DNA from: Halomonas sp. ALS9
GTDB taxonomy: Bacteria; Pseudomonadota; Gammaproteobacteria; Pseudomonadales; Halomonadaceae
DNA: 64,000 nt
Assembly (NCBI RefSeq): GCF_001651035.1
Contig: NZ_LXRG01000110.1
Location: forward strand, 186,001-250,000
Reading direction: 5' to 3'
The notes below the pieces were generated by a model. That model was not told where the DNA came from. It did not search any database and saw nothing but the letters and a program-made list of their open reading frames with translations. A program made the translations under genes and the position numbers. Shown here piece after piece: positions 1-9,178 of this stretch. Positions within the stretch are counted from its first letter, which is position 1. Every line of letters begins with the position of its first letter.

Positions 1-214
1 TGCCCGAACGTACTGCATAAACGCTGGTAAAGGCGTCACCCTGGCGAAACAGCGGTTCGCCTTTTTTAAGCGGCGCGCGGCGGCGAATAATCGCATCGAA
101 CTGCCCCATATCGTCCAACTCAAGGGCAAGCGGCAGGCACAGTGAGCTTAAGCTGCAGGTTTGGCAGCGCGCTTCGTGGAGTAGCGAGCGCCGACGGCTC
201 ATGGGTTCCAGCAT
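1..214 (-). CDS. anr: FNR/Anr-family oxygen-sensing regulator (N-terminal part)
   Basis: These are the first 71 residues of an FNR/Anr-type member of the CRP family, a cytoplasmic regulator that senses low oxygen through a [4Fe-4S] cluster and activates microaerobic genes. Cysteines at residues 17, 20 and 26 have the C-x2-C-x5-C spacing of the FNR cluster ligands, and the start of the cyclic-nucleotide-binding-like beta roll (LKKGEPLFRQGDAF) follows. The ATG at 214 has AAGGAG 6 bases upstream. The fourth ligand cysteine and the DNA-binding helix lie outside the window. Its position next to hemN and the cbb3 genes, typical Anr targets, supports the name. The gene is cut by the window edge, not broken. 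Confidence 0.9.
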   Translation of the reverse strand, partial: MLEPMSRRRSLLHEARCQTCSLSSLCLPLALELDDMGQFDAIIRRRAPLKKGEPLFRQGDAFTSVYAVRSG

Positions 215-232
215 GCGTTGCTCCTTGAGTGG

Positions 233-269
233 GTCATGCTTATCAATTAGTAAATCCTTACTTATTATA
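233..269 (-). promoter_or_regulatory. Candidate anr promoter: -10 box and degenerate FNR box
   Basis: Read on the minus strand, TATAAT lies at 269-264 before anr, with no good -35 hexamer. Closer to the gene, TTGAT-AAGC-ATGAC (246-233) matches the FNR/Anr consensus TTGAT-N4-ATCAA at 8 of 10 positions. Downstream of the -10 box it would suit autorepression, but the match is imperfect and this is only a suggestion. Confidence 0.3.
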
Positions 270-298
270 GTCGCTTTAGCATGTTTGCCTAAAAGAGA

Positions 299-1732
299 TT
301 AGACAATTTTAGAGTAGCGCTGCCCCGTTTGCCCAGCAAGATGGGCATCAAAGGCCATGGCTAAATGGCGAATCAGCAGCCGCCCCATGGGCGTGGCATT
401 AAGTTGATCACCACTACGCGTCAGTAAGCCATCTTGCTCGGCGCTCTGTAAACGTTCCAGAGCGGGTGCGAAATAGCGGGGGGCATCGATGTTCCAGCGC
501 TGGCTGACCACAGAAAGGTCAATGCCCATATCGCACATCAGCCGTTCAATCACGTCCCGGCGGATAAGATCGTCGTCGCTCAACCGCACGCCGCGCAAGG
601 TAGCAAGCTGGCCCTGATCCAGCGCCGCTTCATAGCGTGCCAGATCGCTCGGGTTCTGTGCGTAGACGTCATCAATGCGCGAAATCGCCGAAACGCCAAG
701 CCCAATTAAGTCGCACTGCGCGTGGCTGGAGTAGCCTTGGAAGTTACGCTGCAACGAGCCGTCGCGCTGGGCAACGGCCAGGCTATCATCAGGCCGGGCA
801 AAGTGATCCATACCGATATGTACATAGCCTGCCGCGGTGAGCATCTCAATGGTAGTGCGCAGAATCGCCAGTTTCTCTTCGCCACCCGGCAAATCATCGA
901 CATTGATACGCCGCTGGGGGGCAAAGCGCTCGGGCATATGGGCGTAATTAAATACCGAAAGGCGCGCCGGGTTTAGCTCAATCACCTGGCGCAGAGTGTC
1001 GGCAAAACTCTTTTCAGTCTGAAAAGGTAAACCGTAAATAAGATCGAGATTAAGCGAGCGAAAGCCCAGGCGGTGAGCCTCCTCCATTAGCGTTTCGGTA
1101 AGTACTCGAGGCTGAATGCGGTTAATGGCTTTCTGCACCAGCGGACTTAAGTCCTGCACCCCCAGGCTGATGCGATTAAAACCGAGGGATTCGAGGTGGC
1201 GTAGAGTAAACACATCCGCTTCGCGAGGATCTATTTCAATGGCGTAATCGCGATCCGTCGACGAGGAGAGGCCAAAGCGGGCATCCAGTCGATCGATCAG
1301 GTCGCCCATTTGGTTCAAGCTAAGAAACGTTGGCGTACCACCCCCCCAATGCAGCTGTTCTACCGGCCGTGATGTATCCAGGTGGCGTGCGGTCAGCACC
1401 ATCTCACGGTCAAGCCTCGTTATGTAGGGCTCGGCCAGGGCGGTATTCTTGGTAGCAATTTTATTACATGCACAGTAGAAGCAAATCTTGCGGCAAAAAG
1501 GCACGTGAACATACAGCGACAGCGGTCGCTTACTGTTATTGCTCCGCTCAAGCGCTTGGATCAGGTCGCTGGGGGTAAATTGGTCGTGAAATGACAGCGC
1601 CGTAGGGTAAGAGGTGTAGCGTGGGCCACTGGTGTCGTAGCGGCGCAGCAGGGCTTCATCCCACACCGGCTGCGTGGGCGCTGCCGCCACAGACGAGGCA
1701 AGAGGTGAAACCACAGGGGCATGAACGGGCAT
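299..1732 (-). CDS. hemN: Oxygen-independent coproporphyrinogen III oxidase
   Basis: HemN is a radical-SAM enzyme that decarboxylates coproporphyrinogen III to protoporphyrinogen IX without oxygen, supplying haem under microaerobic conditions. The cluster motif C-x3-C-x2-C-x-C is at residues 80-89 (FCRKICFYCACNKI), followed by HWGGGTPTF and the EIDPRE and GLPFQT segments of the HemN family. The 477 residues are about 20 more than usual, because of an Ala/Pro-rich N-terminus before RYDTSGPRYTSYP; the true start could be slightly downstream. It lies between anr and the cbb3 assembly genes, a common arrangement since the oxidase needs haem at low oxygen. I found no clear FNR box directly upstream. 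Confidence 0.95.
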   Translation of the reverse strand: MPVHAPVVSPLASSVAAAPTQPVWDEALLRRYDTSGPRYTSYPTALSFHDQFTPSDLIQALERSNNSKRPLSLYVHVPFCRKICFYCACNKIATKNTALAEPYITRLDREMVLTARHLDTSRPVEQLHWGGGTPTFLSLNQMGDLIDRLDARFGLSSSTDRDYAIEIDPREADVFTLRHLESLGFNRISLGVQDLSPLVQKAINRIQPRVLTETLMEEAHRLGFRSLNLDLIYGLPFQTEKSFADTLRQVIELNPARLSVFNYAHMPERFAPQRRINVDDLPGGEEKLAILRTTIEMLTAAGYVHIGMDHFARPDDSLAVAQRDGSLQRNFQGYSSHAQCDLIGLGVSAISRIDDVYAQNPSDLARYEAALDQGQLATLRGVRLSDDDLIRRDVIERLMCDMGIDLSVVSQRWNIDAPRYFAPALERLQSAEQDGLLTRSGDQLNATPMGRLLIRHLAMAFDAHLAGQTGQRYSKIV

Positions 1733-1807
1733 GAAGGGGCGCTCCGACGTTAGGAAATGCCGCTAGCCTAACCCGTAGCGAAAACGTAAAGATTGAGCCA
1801 TGTCATG

Positions 1808-2497
1808 CTAATGATGTGCAGTGAGCGTCCACAGTTGCCACAGCGCAAAAGCGATAATCGTTAGCGCCGCCACGCTGCGCGTCGCCGGGTGACGAATCAA
1901 GTGGCTTAGCTGGCGCGCTGCGAGGCCAGTGGCGAGCAGCGCAGGCAGAGTGCCTAGTCCAAAGGCACCCATGAGTAGGGCGCCTTGTAACGGGTCGGCA
2001 ATGGCTAAGCTCCAAGCCAGCATGGAATAGACCAGCCCACAGGGTAGCCAGCCCCAAAGGGCGCCTAGCGCAAAGGCTTGAGGTATATACACCACCGGCA
2101 TTAAGCGCCGCCCCACGGGCTCAATAAAGCGCCACAGGCGGCGGCCAACGGCCTCCACCTTGAGTAACCCTTTCCACCAGTTGGCGATATACAGCGCCAT
2201 CAGGATCAGCATCAGCGCGGCAAATACTTGAAGCAGTAGTCGCGCCGTGGCAGAAAGCGAAAATAGCGTGCCCAGCAGCGCAACCAGCGCACCTGCGCTC
2301 ATATAGCTCATAATACGGCCTGCATTGTAGCTAAGCAGTAGGCCGCCCATGCGCGCCGGATGGCGCATGCTGGGAGGCACTGCAAAGGTGAGCGCGCTCA
2401 TAATGCCGCCGCACATGCCAATACAGTGGGCGCCGCCCATCAAGCCAAATACAAATGCCGCCAGCAGCGGGGGCAGATCAAGCCCTGTCGGGTTCAT
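1808..2497 (-). CDS. Sulfite exporter TauE/SafE-like membrane protein of the cco cluster
   Basis: A polytopic inner-membrane protein of 229 residues with about six hydrophobic segments. The N-terminal FGLMGGAHCIGMCGG is characteristic of the small TauE/SafE-like (COG2836) proteins that often follow ccoS in cbb3 assembly clusters. Conserved His and Cys in this stretch and a second GWLPCGLVYSML motif are visible; a role in metal handling or maturation is possible but unproven, and sulfite export is only the family name. The ATG overlaps the ccoS stop by four bases (ATGA), so it is translationally coupled and last in the ccoGHIS run. Confidence 0.8.
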   Translation of the reverse strand: MNPTGLDLPPLLAAFVFGLMGGAHCIGMCGGIMSALTFAVPPSMRHPARMGGLLLSYNAGRIMSYMSAGALVALLGTLFSLSATARLLLQVFAALMLILMALYIANWWKGLLKVEAVGRRLWRFIEPVGRRLMPVVYIPQAFALGALWGWLPCGLVYSMLAWSLAIADPLQGALLMGAFGLGTLPALLATGLAARQLSHLIRHPATRSVAALTIIAFALWQLWTLTAHH

Positions 2498-2739
2498 TGC
2501 CGACGCTCTTGGTCGTCGGGTGCGTCTTTATCTTTTGCTGCGTCGGGGTGTTGCTTGGATTGCTGTCGCTGTTGACGCTGCTCAGGACTCAGGTCGTTGT
2601 CATCCTCATCAAACAGAATGCGATGCGCCGGGCCTTCTAAGTCGTCAAACTGATCATTTTTAACCGCCCAAAAAAATGCCCATACGGCGAGGCCGAGCAA
2701 AATCAGCGAGAGTGGAATGAGTAAGTACAAAATTGTCAT
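2494..2739 (-). CDS. ccoS: cbb3-type cytochrome oxidase assembly protein CcoS
   Basis: An 81-residue protein with one N-terminal membrane helix (about residues 2-24), then KNDQFDDLEGPAHRILFDED, the typical CcoS sequence. CcoS is required for cofactor insertion (haem b and CuB) into cbb3 oxidase. The highly charged Gln/Arg/Asp-rich tail is longer than in minimal CcoS proteins. The chosen ATG at 2739 overlaps the ccoI stop by four bases; a 17-residue upstream extension would run into ccoI and lacks family similarity. Confidence 0.9.
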   Translation of the reverse strand: MTILYLLIPLSLILLGLAVWAFFWAVKNDQFDDLEGPAHRILFDEDDNDLSPEQRQQRQQSKQHPDAAKDKDAPDDQERRQ

Positions 2740-5219
2740 GCGGTTACCGGGGTTGAAGTGCCAAGCGTTGGCGCGGGCTGGGCGCGCCAACGTGACAGTC
2801 GCAGGGCATTACCCACCACTACTAGCGAACTAAGTGACATACCAATCGCGGCTAGCCAGGGCGGTACCAGCCCCATCGCCGCCAGCGGCAGCGCCGAAAA
2901 GTTGTAGCAGACTGACCAAATCATGTTCTGGCGCATGATACGCCGCGTCGCGCGGGAAATCTCGATGGCTTCAAAAATGCGCATCAGGCGGGGGCTGAGC
3001 AGCACTGCGTCGGCGCGTGTGCGGGCTAAATCCGTCGCCCCATTCATGGCAATCGCTACATCGGCACCGGCTAACACCGGTACGTCGTTGATGCCATCGC
3101 CTATCATCACCACGGTTTCGCCTGCGGCTTGAAGAGTTTTCATGCGCGCCAGCTTGCCCTCTGGACTGACTCCCGCGTGCCAGGTGGCAATGTTGAGCTG
3201 GTCGGCCAGGCTTTCCACCGCCTCCTGGGTATCCCCCGAAAGCAGCTCTACGTTTAACCCCTGGGCCTGCAGGGCTGTGATCGTCGCCGCAGCATCATCG
3301 CGAACGCCGTCGTGCAGGCCAAACCAGGCGCGGGGCGCGCCGTTTTCGCTAAGCAGCAACCACTGGCCCTTGGCAGGCGCCGCGAGAACGCTATCCACGC
3401 CGCTATTCATTGCGCTATCCATTATTGCAAAGTCGGGTTTTCCCAGACGCCAACGGGCGCCGTTTAAGCTGCCTTCAAGCCCTTGCCCGGTGTGGCTGCG
3501 AATATCGTTGGCTTGCAGCGTTGCATCCCGGAATGGCCGGAAGGCACGGGCAATGGGATGTTCCGAGTGGGCCTCAAGGGCAGCGGCAATGGCTCGGGCA
3601 CGCTCAGCGGTTAATTCACCGATGGGCTGAGTTTGGGTCAGGTGCATTTCGCCGCGGGTCAGGGTGCCGGTTTTATCAAAAATTACCCGGGTAACGTTAG
3701 AGAGCGTCTCCATGGCATCAGCGCGGGTGATTAACACGCCACGCTTACGCAGTTGGCCGTGGCCTGCGGTCAGTGCCGCGGGGGTGGCCAGTGCCAGCGC
3801 GCAGGGGCAGGTCACGACCAGCACCGAGAGTAGCACCCAGAGCATCCGCGAGGGGTCGATAAACCACCAGGCGATCGTCACGCAGGCGGTCACTAGCAGC
3901 AGGCGTAGTACAAAGAGGTGGGCCATGCGCGCTGCCATCTGGGCAAGCCTAGGGCGGCTGGCAAAGGCGCGGTCGGTAAGATCGACAATGCCGGCCACTC
4001 GGGCATCGCGCCCGGCGTGGGTCACCCTGATCACCAATGGGTTTTCCATGTTTTGGCTGCCGCCGGTAATGCGGTCGCCCACCCGGCGGGTGACCGGTAG
4101 GTATTCGCCGGTCAGCATCGATTCATCCAGGCTCGATTCGCCTTCCTCGATAATGCCATCGGCAGGCACACCGTGTCCGGGCTTGATCAATACACGGTCG
4201 CCGGGGACGAGTTCACTGGCGGGTAGAATGCGCTCGCTGCCGTCGTTTTCCAGCCGCGTAGCCGAAATGGGTAACACGCCACTTAGCGCATTGCCGCTAT
4301 GGCCGCTGCGGCGTCTGGCGCGGCCTTCTACGTAGCGGGCAAAAAGTAAAAAGAAGGTAAACATCGCCACCGAGTCAAAATAGACCTCGCCGACGTTAAA
4401 CAGCACCGCGTAGCTGCTGGCAAGGTAAGCCCCGCCAATCGCCAGCGACACCGGCACATCCATGCCCAAAACGCCGGTGCGCAGGTCGCGTAGGGCGTTG
4501 CGGAAAAACGGTTGGGCGGAGAAAAACACCACTGGCGTGGCCAGCGCAAAGGAAAGCCAGTGAAACAGGGCGTAGAAGTCGTCGCTGATTTCTCCGGGGC
4601 CAGAGACATAAATCGGAATTGAGAACATCATCACCTGCATCATGCCCACAGCGGCGATAATAAGCCGCCGCACGTTCATGCGCTCCTCATGCTGCATACG
4701 CGCCTGGGCTTGATCGGGCTCGTAGGGCTGGGCGTCGTAGCCAATGGCGGCCAGTTCGGCCAGCAGTTGCGAGAGCTTTAGCTGCTGGGGATTCCAGCTC
4801 ACGCGCAACCGGTGGTGGGTTAAATTCACCGCGCTGGAGATGATCCCCGCCATGGCATTTAAGCGGTGCTCGATCAGCCAGGCACAGGCGGCGCAGGTAA
4901 TGCCTTCAATGGCGAGGGTGGCTTTGACATTGCCCTCATCGCCATCGGGGTGGACAAACTGTGCCTGCAAGCCGGGGTCGTCAAACACTGACCAGGTATC
5001 CGCTTTGGCGGCCTGGCGCTCATCCGGGCGTTCGGGCAGTTCGGTACGGTAGCGGTAGTAGCTCTCTAGGCCACCGTCGACGATGGCATGGGCCACCGCT
5101 TCGCAGCCGGGGCAGCAAAGTGGGTGGGTATGCTCATCTAGGGTAATCGACCACGGTGCCGCAGCGGGCACCGGGTTACCGCAGTGGTAGCAGGGCGCGG
5201 CAGTCGTTACATCGCTCAT
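2736..5219 (-). CDS. ccoI: Cu+-exporting P1B-type ATPase CcoI/FixI
   Basis: A copper-translocating P-type ATPase of the inner membrane that supplies copper for cbb3 oxidase assembly. The N-terminus has a Cys-rich segment (C10-x2-C13 and CCPGC at 35-39), then a heavy-metal-associated domain with GITCAAC (C109, C112). Further on are the TGEYLPV actuator motif, the membrane CPC metal site (VVTCPCALALATPAAL), the phosphorylation motif DKTGTLT, an HP motif (SEHPIA) and GDGINDVPVLAGADVAIAM. The 827-residue length is normal for FixI/CcoI. It overlaps ccoH upstream and ccoS downstream by four bases each, so ccoH-ccoI-ccoS is tightly coupled. Confidence 0.95.
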   Translation of the reverse strand: MSDVTTAAPCYHCGNPVPAAAPWSITLDEHTHPLCCPGCEAVAHAIVDGGLESYYRYRTELPERPDERQAAKADTWSVFDDPGLQAQFVHPDGDEGNVKATLAIEGITCAACAWLIEHRLNAMAGIISSAVNLTHHRLRVSWNPQQLKLSQLLAELAAIGYDAQPYEPDQAQARMQHEERMNVRRLIIAAVGMMQVMMFSIPIYVSGPGEISDDFYALFHWLSFALATPVVFFSAQPFFRNALRDLRTGVLGMDVPVSLAIGGAYLASSYAVLFNVGEVYFDSVAMFTFFLLFARYVEGRARRRSGHSGNALSGVLPISATRLENDGSERILPASELVPGDRVLIKPGHGVPADGIIEEGESSLDESMLTGEYLPVTRRVGDRITGGSQNMENPLVIRVTHAGRDARVAGIVDLTDRAFASRPRLAQMAARMAHLFVLRLLLVTACVTIAWWFIDPSRMLWVLLSVLVVTCPCALALATPAALTAGHGQLRKRGVLITRADAMETLSNVTRVIFDKTGTLTRGEMHLTQTQPIGELTAERARAIAAALEAHSEHPIARAFRPFRDATLQANDIRSHTGQGLEGSLNGARWRLGKPDFAIMDSAMNSGVDSVLAAPAKGQWLLLSENGAPRAWFGLHDGVRDDAAATITALQAQGLNVELLSGDTQEAVESLADQLNIATWHAGVSPEGKLARMKTLQAAGETVVMIGDGINDVPVLAGADVAIAMNGATDLARTRADAVLLSPRLMRIFEAIEISRATRRIMRQNMIWSVCYNFSALPLAAMGLVPPWLAAIGMSLSSLVVVGNALRLSRWRAQPAPTLGTSTPVTA

Positions 5220-5737
5220 TCGCTTTCTGTACGCCCTCCTGGCAATAGCGCGACGCTGTTTTCATTGGGGAACGTTGCTTCACCAGTGAGACGCCAATCA
5301 GCATCTTCTTGTGCGGGCTGGATCTGCAGGTACCAGCGGTAACGCAGATTGTCGGGCCCTTGGGTGATATAGCGGCCATCACGGACGTGCTCAAGTACGA
5401 AAGATTGGTCACGGTTATCTTCGGTGGGGAAGATAAGGTCTAAATAGAGCGTATCCGGGCGCGTATCGCCGCTTAAATCGACCACGATATCGCTGGTAAG
5501 CGGATCAAGGCGCAGCTCGGCGCTCAAGTTCAGCGCGCGTGCCTGCTCCTGTTTGGCCAGCACCATGTTAATGGCTTTGCCATGTTCGTAATAATCTTCC
5601 TGAACGACCATGCCGTCGAAACTCTTGATCGACATAACTGCAAAGCCACTGCTGACAATAATCGATGAAAACAGAATGCCGAGTAAAAACCACGGCCAAA
5701 ACTGCTTATACCACGGTGTTACCGGGGGGGATGACAT
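5216..5737 (-). CDS. ccoH: cbb3 oxidase assembly protein CcoH/FixH
   Basis: A 173-residue membrane-anchored protein with one N-terminal helix (about residues 14-36, FLLGILFSSIIVSSGFAVM) and a periplasmic FixH domain including the typical SFDGMVVQEDYYEHGKAIN. CcoH interacts with CcoI and the oxidase during assembly. Its stop overlaps the ccoI start by four bases and it lies six bases after ccoG, consistent with one ccoGHIS transcript. Length and motif placement are normal. Confidence 0.92.
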   Translation of the reverse strand: MSSPPVTPWYKQFWPWFLLGILFSSIIVSSGFAVMSIKSFDGMVVQEDYYEHGKAINMVLAKQEQARALNLSAELRLDPLTSDIVVDLSGDTRPDTLYLDLIFPTEDNRDQSFVLEHVRDGRYITQGPDNLRYRWYLQIQPAQEDADWRLTGEATFPNENSVALLPGGRTESE

Positions 5738-5743
5738 AATCTT

Positions 5744-7183
5744 CTATCTCCTAATATCGCCCAGGAAGCTAGTTTCGCGCTCAAGGCGAATATCCGCATC
5801 CTGCTGAGCCTGTAGCGTAAATACAATGGCGTGGCTGGGTTGCTGTAAGTCGTCGGGGCTGGCTGTCACAGTGACCACTTCCAAGCGCGACGCCCCGGCG
5901 GGTACGCTAATTGTATGGCTATCCAGGGTTAAGCTGGGTAATCCTGCAACGCTTAGCTGGTAGGTGTGGTCTTGATCATCCAGGTTGCGGATGGTCAGAC
6001 TAAATACATTGCTAATTTGACCGTCGCGGGTCATTTGGTAGAGCTGAGTGCGCTCGCGCTCAGCGTCAAAATTAAGCGGCATGCGGTCGTTAATGGCCCA
6101 GGCAAAGGTGCCCACCATCAGCACCAGAGCAGCAAAGTAGCCTAGCAGGCGTGGCCGCATAATATGGCTCTTGTTGCCCTCTAGGGCGTTTTCGGTGGTG
6201 TAGCGCACCAATCCCCGCGGGTAGCCCATTTTATCCATCACGCTGTCGCAGGCGTCGATACAGGCGGCGCAGGTGATGCACTCGTACTGTAGCCCGTCAC
6301 GGATATCGATACCGGTGGGGCAGACCTGTACGCAAAGATCACAGTCGATACAGTCGCCATAGCCAGCCTCGCGGGCTTCCAGGTGGCTTAGGCTTTTCTT
6401 CCGGTGCCCACGCGGCTCGCCACGTGTTTCGTCGTAGGAGACGATCAGCGTGTCGCGGTCAAACATCACCGATTGAAAGCGAGCGTAGGGGCACATGTAA
6501 ATGCACACCTGCTCGCGCAGCCAACCTGCGTTGAGGTAGGTGAACACTAAGAAAAAGCCGACCCAGAAGTAAGACCAGCCGTGGGCCTCTATGGTGGGCA
6601 GGTCTGTTACTAAATCGCGAACCGGCGTGAAGTAACCGACAAAGGTGACGCCGGTGGCCAAGGCAATCAGTAGCCAGGCGGTGTGTTTGGCCCCTTTGCG
6701 CCAGGCTTTATCAGCGCTCATCGGTTGATTGTCGAGCTTAATACGCCGATTGCGCGAGCCTTCAATACGGTGTTCAAGCCAGATAAACAGAAACGTCCAA
6801 ACGCTTTGCGGGCAGGTATAGCCACACCATACCCGACCAGCAAAAACGGTAATAAAAAATAGCCCAAAGGCGCAGATAATCAGCAACCACGACAGCAGGA
6901 TAAACTCCTGGGGGTAAAACGTGGCGCTAAAGATATGGAATTCTCGACTTGGTAAGTCGAATAGAATTAGTGGCCTACCGCCGATATTAATCCAGGGTAA
7001 GAGAAAAAATGCCAGCATTAACGCCCAGTTCGCACTGCGCCGTAGCTTCTGGAAAACGCCCTTGATTTCACGCACATAAATGTGGCGTCGTTTGGCATAC
7101 ATTTCCTGGCTAACCGTTTCACTTGAGGGGCTGTGATGCCCCACCGGGTTCGGTGTGACGTCGTGGCTTGGTATCTTTTCCAT
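5744..7183 (-). CDS. ccoG: Cytochrome c oxidase accessory protein CcoG (FixG/RdxA)
   Basis: A 479-residue inner-membrane iron-sulfur protein, reported in this family to reduce copper for cbb3 assembly. About five membrane helices are visible. A CGYTCPQSVWTFLFIW motif in the membrane part is followed by two ferredoxin-like clusters (CIDCDLCVQVCPTG and CITCAACIDACD), then an immunoglobulin-like C-terminal domain typical of FixG. It is first of the ccoGHIS group and separated from ccoP by about 210 bases holding the ccoP terminator, so it probably has its own promoter. Confidence 0.95.
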   Translation of the reverse strand: MEKIPSHDVTPNPVGHHSPSSETVSQEMYAKRRHIYVREIKGVFQKLRRSANWALMLAFFLLPWINIGGRPLILFDLPSREFHIFSATFYPQEFILLSWLLIICAFGLFFITVFAGRVWCGYTCPQSVWTFLFIWLEHRIEGSRNRRIKLDNQPMSADKAWRKGAKHTAWLLIALATGVTFVGYFTPVRDLVTDLPTIEAHGWSYFWVGFFLVFTYLNAGWLREQVCIYMCPYARFQSVMFDRDTLIVSYDETRGEPRGHRKKSLSHLEAREAGYGDCIDCDLCVQVCPTGIDIRDGLQYECITCAACIDACDSVMDKMGYPRGLVRYTTENALEGNKSHIMRPRLLGYFAALVLMVGTFAWAINDRMPLNFDAERERTQLYQMTRDGQISNVFSLTIRNLDDQDHTYQLSVAGLPSLTLDSHTISVPAGASRLEVVTVTASPDDLQQPSHAIVFTLQAQQDADIRLERETSFLGDIRR

Positions 7184-7312
7184 GGTGGTATTCCCGGCTC
7201 AGAAGGCAGGAGAGGTGGCACCCAGTGCTCATTTCAGCCAGATGCTAGTCGGTCTAAATATTTCGTTACTATTGTATCGGGTTGCGTAAAATCGTACTGG
7301 GTTGTGCATAAA

Positions 7313-7340
7313 GAAAGGGTGCGGTTTGGGGCCGCACCCT
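7313..7340 (-). terminator. Rho-independent terminator after ccoNOQP
   Basis: A perfect 8-bp GC-rich stem (GGGTGCGG at 7317-7324, CCGCACCC at 7332-7339) with a 7-base loop. Read on the minus strand the stem is followed by TTTCTTTAT. It lies about 55 bases after the ccoP stop and separates the structural and assembly operons. Confidence 0.8.
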
Positions 7341-7396
7341 TGCTTGGCTAACGTTGCTGACATTGACCGCTGAGATCGATCGCTGTCAGTGGTCAA

Positions 7397-8326
7397 TTAG
7401 TCCGCTAGGCGCAGGCTGTACACGTAGGCTGCGACCAGATGAACACGCTCTTCACCGATATACGCCGCTTGCGCAGGCATATGACCGTTACGGCCGTTCC
7501 GCAGCGTTTGACGGATAGAGTCGCCCACCTCTTGGCCAGGTGCCAGGTAAAGCCAGATGTCATCGGTCAAGTTAGGCGCGCCAAGTGCCGTGTTGCCAGT
7601 GCCACTGGGGCCGTGACAGGCAGCGCACACTGCCATAAAGGTGCTTTCGCCCTGTTCAGCCTGCGCCTCGTCATGCTCTTCATTAGACAGCGACAGAACA
7701 TACTGGGTCAGGTTTTCAATATTGTTCTGGCCCAACTGTTGCCAAGCAGGCATGAGGCCGTTACGGCCATTGTTCAGGGTGGTCAGGATGTTTTCTGGCT
7801 CACCACCGTACAGCCAATCGTCGTCAGTCAGGTTGGGAAAGCCGTAACCACCCCGAGCGTTTGAACCGTGACACACCGCGCAGTTGTTTTGGTAGATACG
7901 CTCAGCGACCTGCATCGCCTCGGGATCTTCGGCAAGCTCAGGAATAGATACTTCCTGGTACTGGGCAAAAATAGGCGTAAAGCGCTCTTCGGCCTGGGCG
8001 ACTTCCTCTTCCCATTGACCTTCCTGCGACCAGCCTAATAGCCCCGCGTAGTTGCCCAGGCCGGGGTAAAACACTAGATAGCCCAGTGCAAAGACCACTG
8101 TAAAGATGAATAGCTGGAACCACCACTTTGGCAGAGGGTTGTCATACTCTTCGATGCCATCGGCGGCGTGGCCTGTGGTTTCTACGTTTCCGTCCGCATC
8201 AGGCGTTTTGTCGGTGCGGCGGTTGGCCAGCAGTATCCATACGCTTAGCGCTATCGTGCCCAGCGTAATGATAATGATCCAGGCGCTCCAAAAGCCGGAT
8301 AGGGAGTCACCCCATAAATTATTCAT
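7397..8326 (-). CDS. ccoP: cbb3-type cytochrome c oxidase subunit III (dihaem c)
   Basis: CcoP is the membrane-anchored dihaem cytochrome c that passes electrons into cbb3 oxidase. Two membrane helices are visible (about 12-33 and 68-88), the second after the NPLPKWW motif that marks CcoP. Two haem-binding motifs, CAVCH (149-153) and CAACH (234-238), follow, each with a downstream N-G-R-N-G-(L/H)-MPA segment carrying a candidate axial Met. Length 309 is typical. The start overlaps the ccoQ stop by four bases. Last gene of ccoNOQP. Confidence 0.96.
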   Translation of the reverse strand: MNNLWGDSLSGFWSAWIIIITLGTIALSVWILLANRRTDKTPDADGNVETTGHAADGIEEYDNPLPKWWFQLFIFTVVFALGYLVFYPGLGNYAGLLGWSQEGQWEEEVAQAEERFTPIFAQYQEVSIPELAEDPEAMQVAERIYQNNCAVCHGSNARGGYGFPNLTDDDWLYGGEPENILTTLNNGRNGLMPAWQQLGQNNIENLTQYVLSLSNEEHDEAQAEQGESTFMAVCAACHGPSGTGNTALGAPNLTDDIWLYLAPGQEVGDSIRQTLRNGRNGHMPAQAAYIGEERVHLVAAYVYSLRLAD

Positions 8327-8547
8327 AACTTCTTATCTCCCCTGTCGTCGCGGGAACGCGCTTCGCTGTCGCGTTCACGCGAAGCGTGCTTGTCACTGGT
8401 CGGTAGCTCATCGTCGTCGGCAAAGGGCAAATTAGCCGCTTCGTCGAAATCTGGCTTGCGTCGCTTGGAGTACGCCCAGAGGGCAATACCGATAAACGCG
8501 ATAATCAAGATCAGCGTGATGAGGCCGCGAAAAGTTCCCGTATCCAT
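8323..8547 (-). CDS. ccoQ: cbb3-type cytochrome c oxidase subunit CcoQ/FixQ
   Basis: A 74-residue single-helix protein: MDTGTFRGLITLILIIAFIG is followed by WAYSKRRKPDFDEAANLPF, the standard FixQ/CcoQ ending, then an acidic/Arg-rich tail. CcoQ stabilises the assembled oxidase. It lies between ccoO (3-base gap) and ccoP (4-base overlap), the expected order. The charged tail is a little longer than the minimal family form. Confidence 0.93.
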   Translation of the reverse strand: MDTGTFRGLITLILIIAFIGIALWAYSKRRKPDFDEAANLPFADDDELPTSDKHASRERDSEARSRDDRGDKKL

Positions 8548-8550
8548 AAC

Positions 8551-9159
8551 TTAACGAGTGCCCTCGAGCACGGTTCCGAGCTGCTGTAGATACGCGACCA
8601 GGGCGGTAATTTCCTGGGTGCCGCGGACGTCTGCAGTAGCGTTGGCAATATCTTCGTCGGTATACGGCACGCCCAGTTGACGCAGCGTACGCATCTTTTG
8701 GGGAGTGGCATCACCATCGAGGGTGTTTTCAAACAGCCAGGGGTAAGCCGGCATGATCGACTCGGGCACTACGTCGCGGGGATTGTAGAGGTGAGCGCGG
8801 TGCCAGTCATCGCTATAGCGGCCACCGACGCGCGCCAAATCTGGCCCAGTGCGTTTGGAGCCCCACAGGAAGTTATGCTCGTAAACCTGCTCACCTGCCA
8901 CGTTGTAGTGGCCGTAGCGTTCGGTTTCAGCACGGAATGGACGCACCATTTGCGAGTGACAGCCCACGCAACCTTCGCGGCGATAGATGTCTCGTCCTTC
9001 CAATTCCAGCGCCGAAAGTGGCTCCAAACCTTCAACCGGCTCGGTAGTCTGCTTCTGGAAAAACAGTGGGACGACCTCAGCCAAGCCGCCGAAACTGATC
9101 GCAACCAGGATCAACACGGCAAGCAGGCCAACGTTCTTTTCGACAATCTCGTGTTTCAT
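8551..9159 (-). CDS. ccoO: cbb3-type cytochrome c oxidase subunit II (monohaem c)
   Basis: CcoO is the monohaem cytochrome c subunit of cbb3 oxidase. From the chosen ATG (9159) the 202-residue protein begins [13 protein letters not shown], has one membrane helix (about 10-33) and the haem motif CVGCH (64-68) in the family block [29 protein letters not shown] supplies a candidate Met ligand. A longer reading extends 19 residues upstream into ccoN but is less likely, since family members start at MKHE/MKHD. It follows ccoN by 19 bases, with GGGGAAG as a possible ribosome site. Confidence 0.95.
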   Translation of the reverse strand: MKHEIVEKNVGLLAVLILVAISFGGLAEVVPLFFQKQTTEPVEGLEPLSALELEGRDIYRREGCVGCHSQMVRPFRAETERYGHYNVAGEQVYEHNFLWGSKRTGPDLARVGGRYSDDWHRAHLYNPRDVVPESIMPAYPWLFENTLDGDATPQKMRTLRQLGVPYTDEDIANATADVRGTQEITALVAYLQQLGTVLEGTR

Positions 9160-9178
9160 TGGTCTCAACTTCCCCGGT

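Noticed and set aside
3142..4335. Long plus-strand open frames opposite ccoI
   Set aside because: They are reverse-strand shadows of a clear P-type ATPase in GC-rich DNA; composition is Ser/Arg/Ala-rich.
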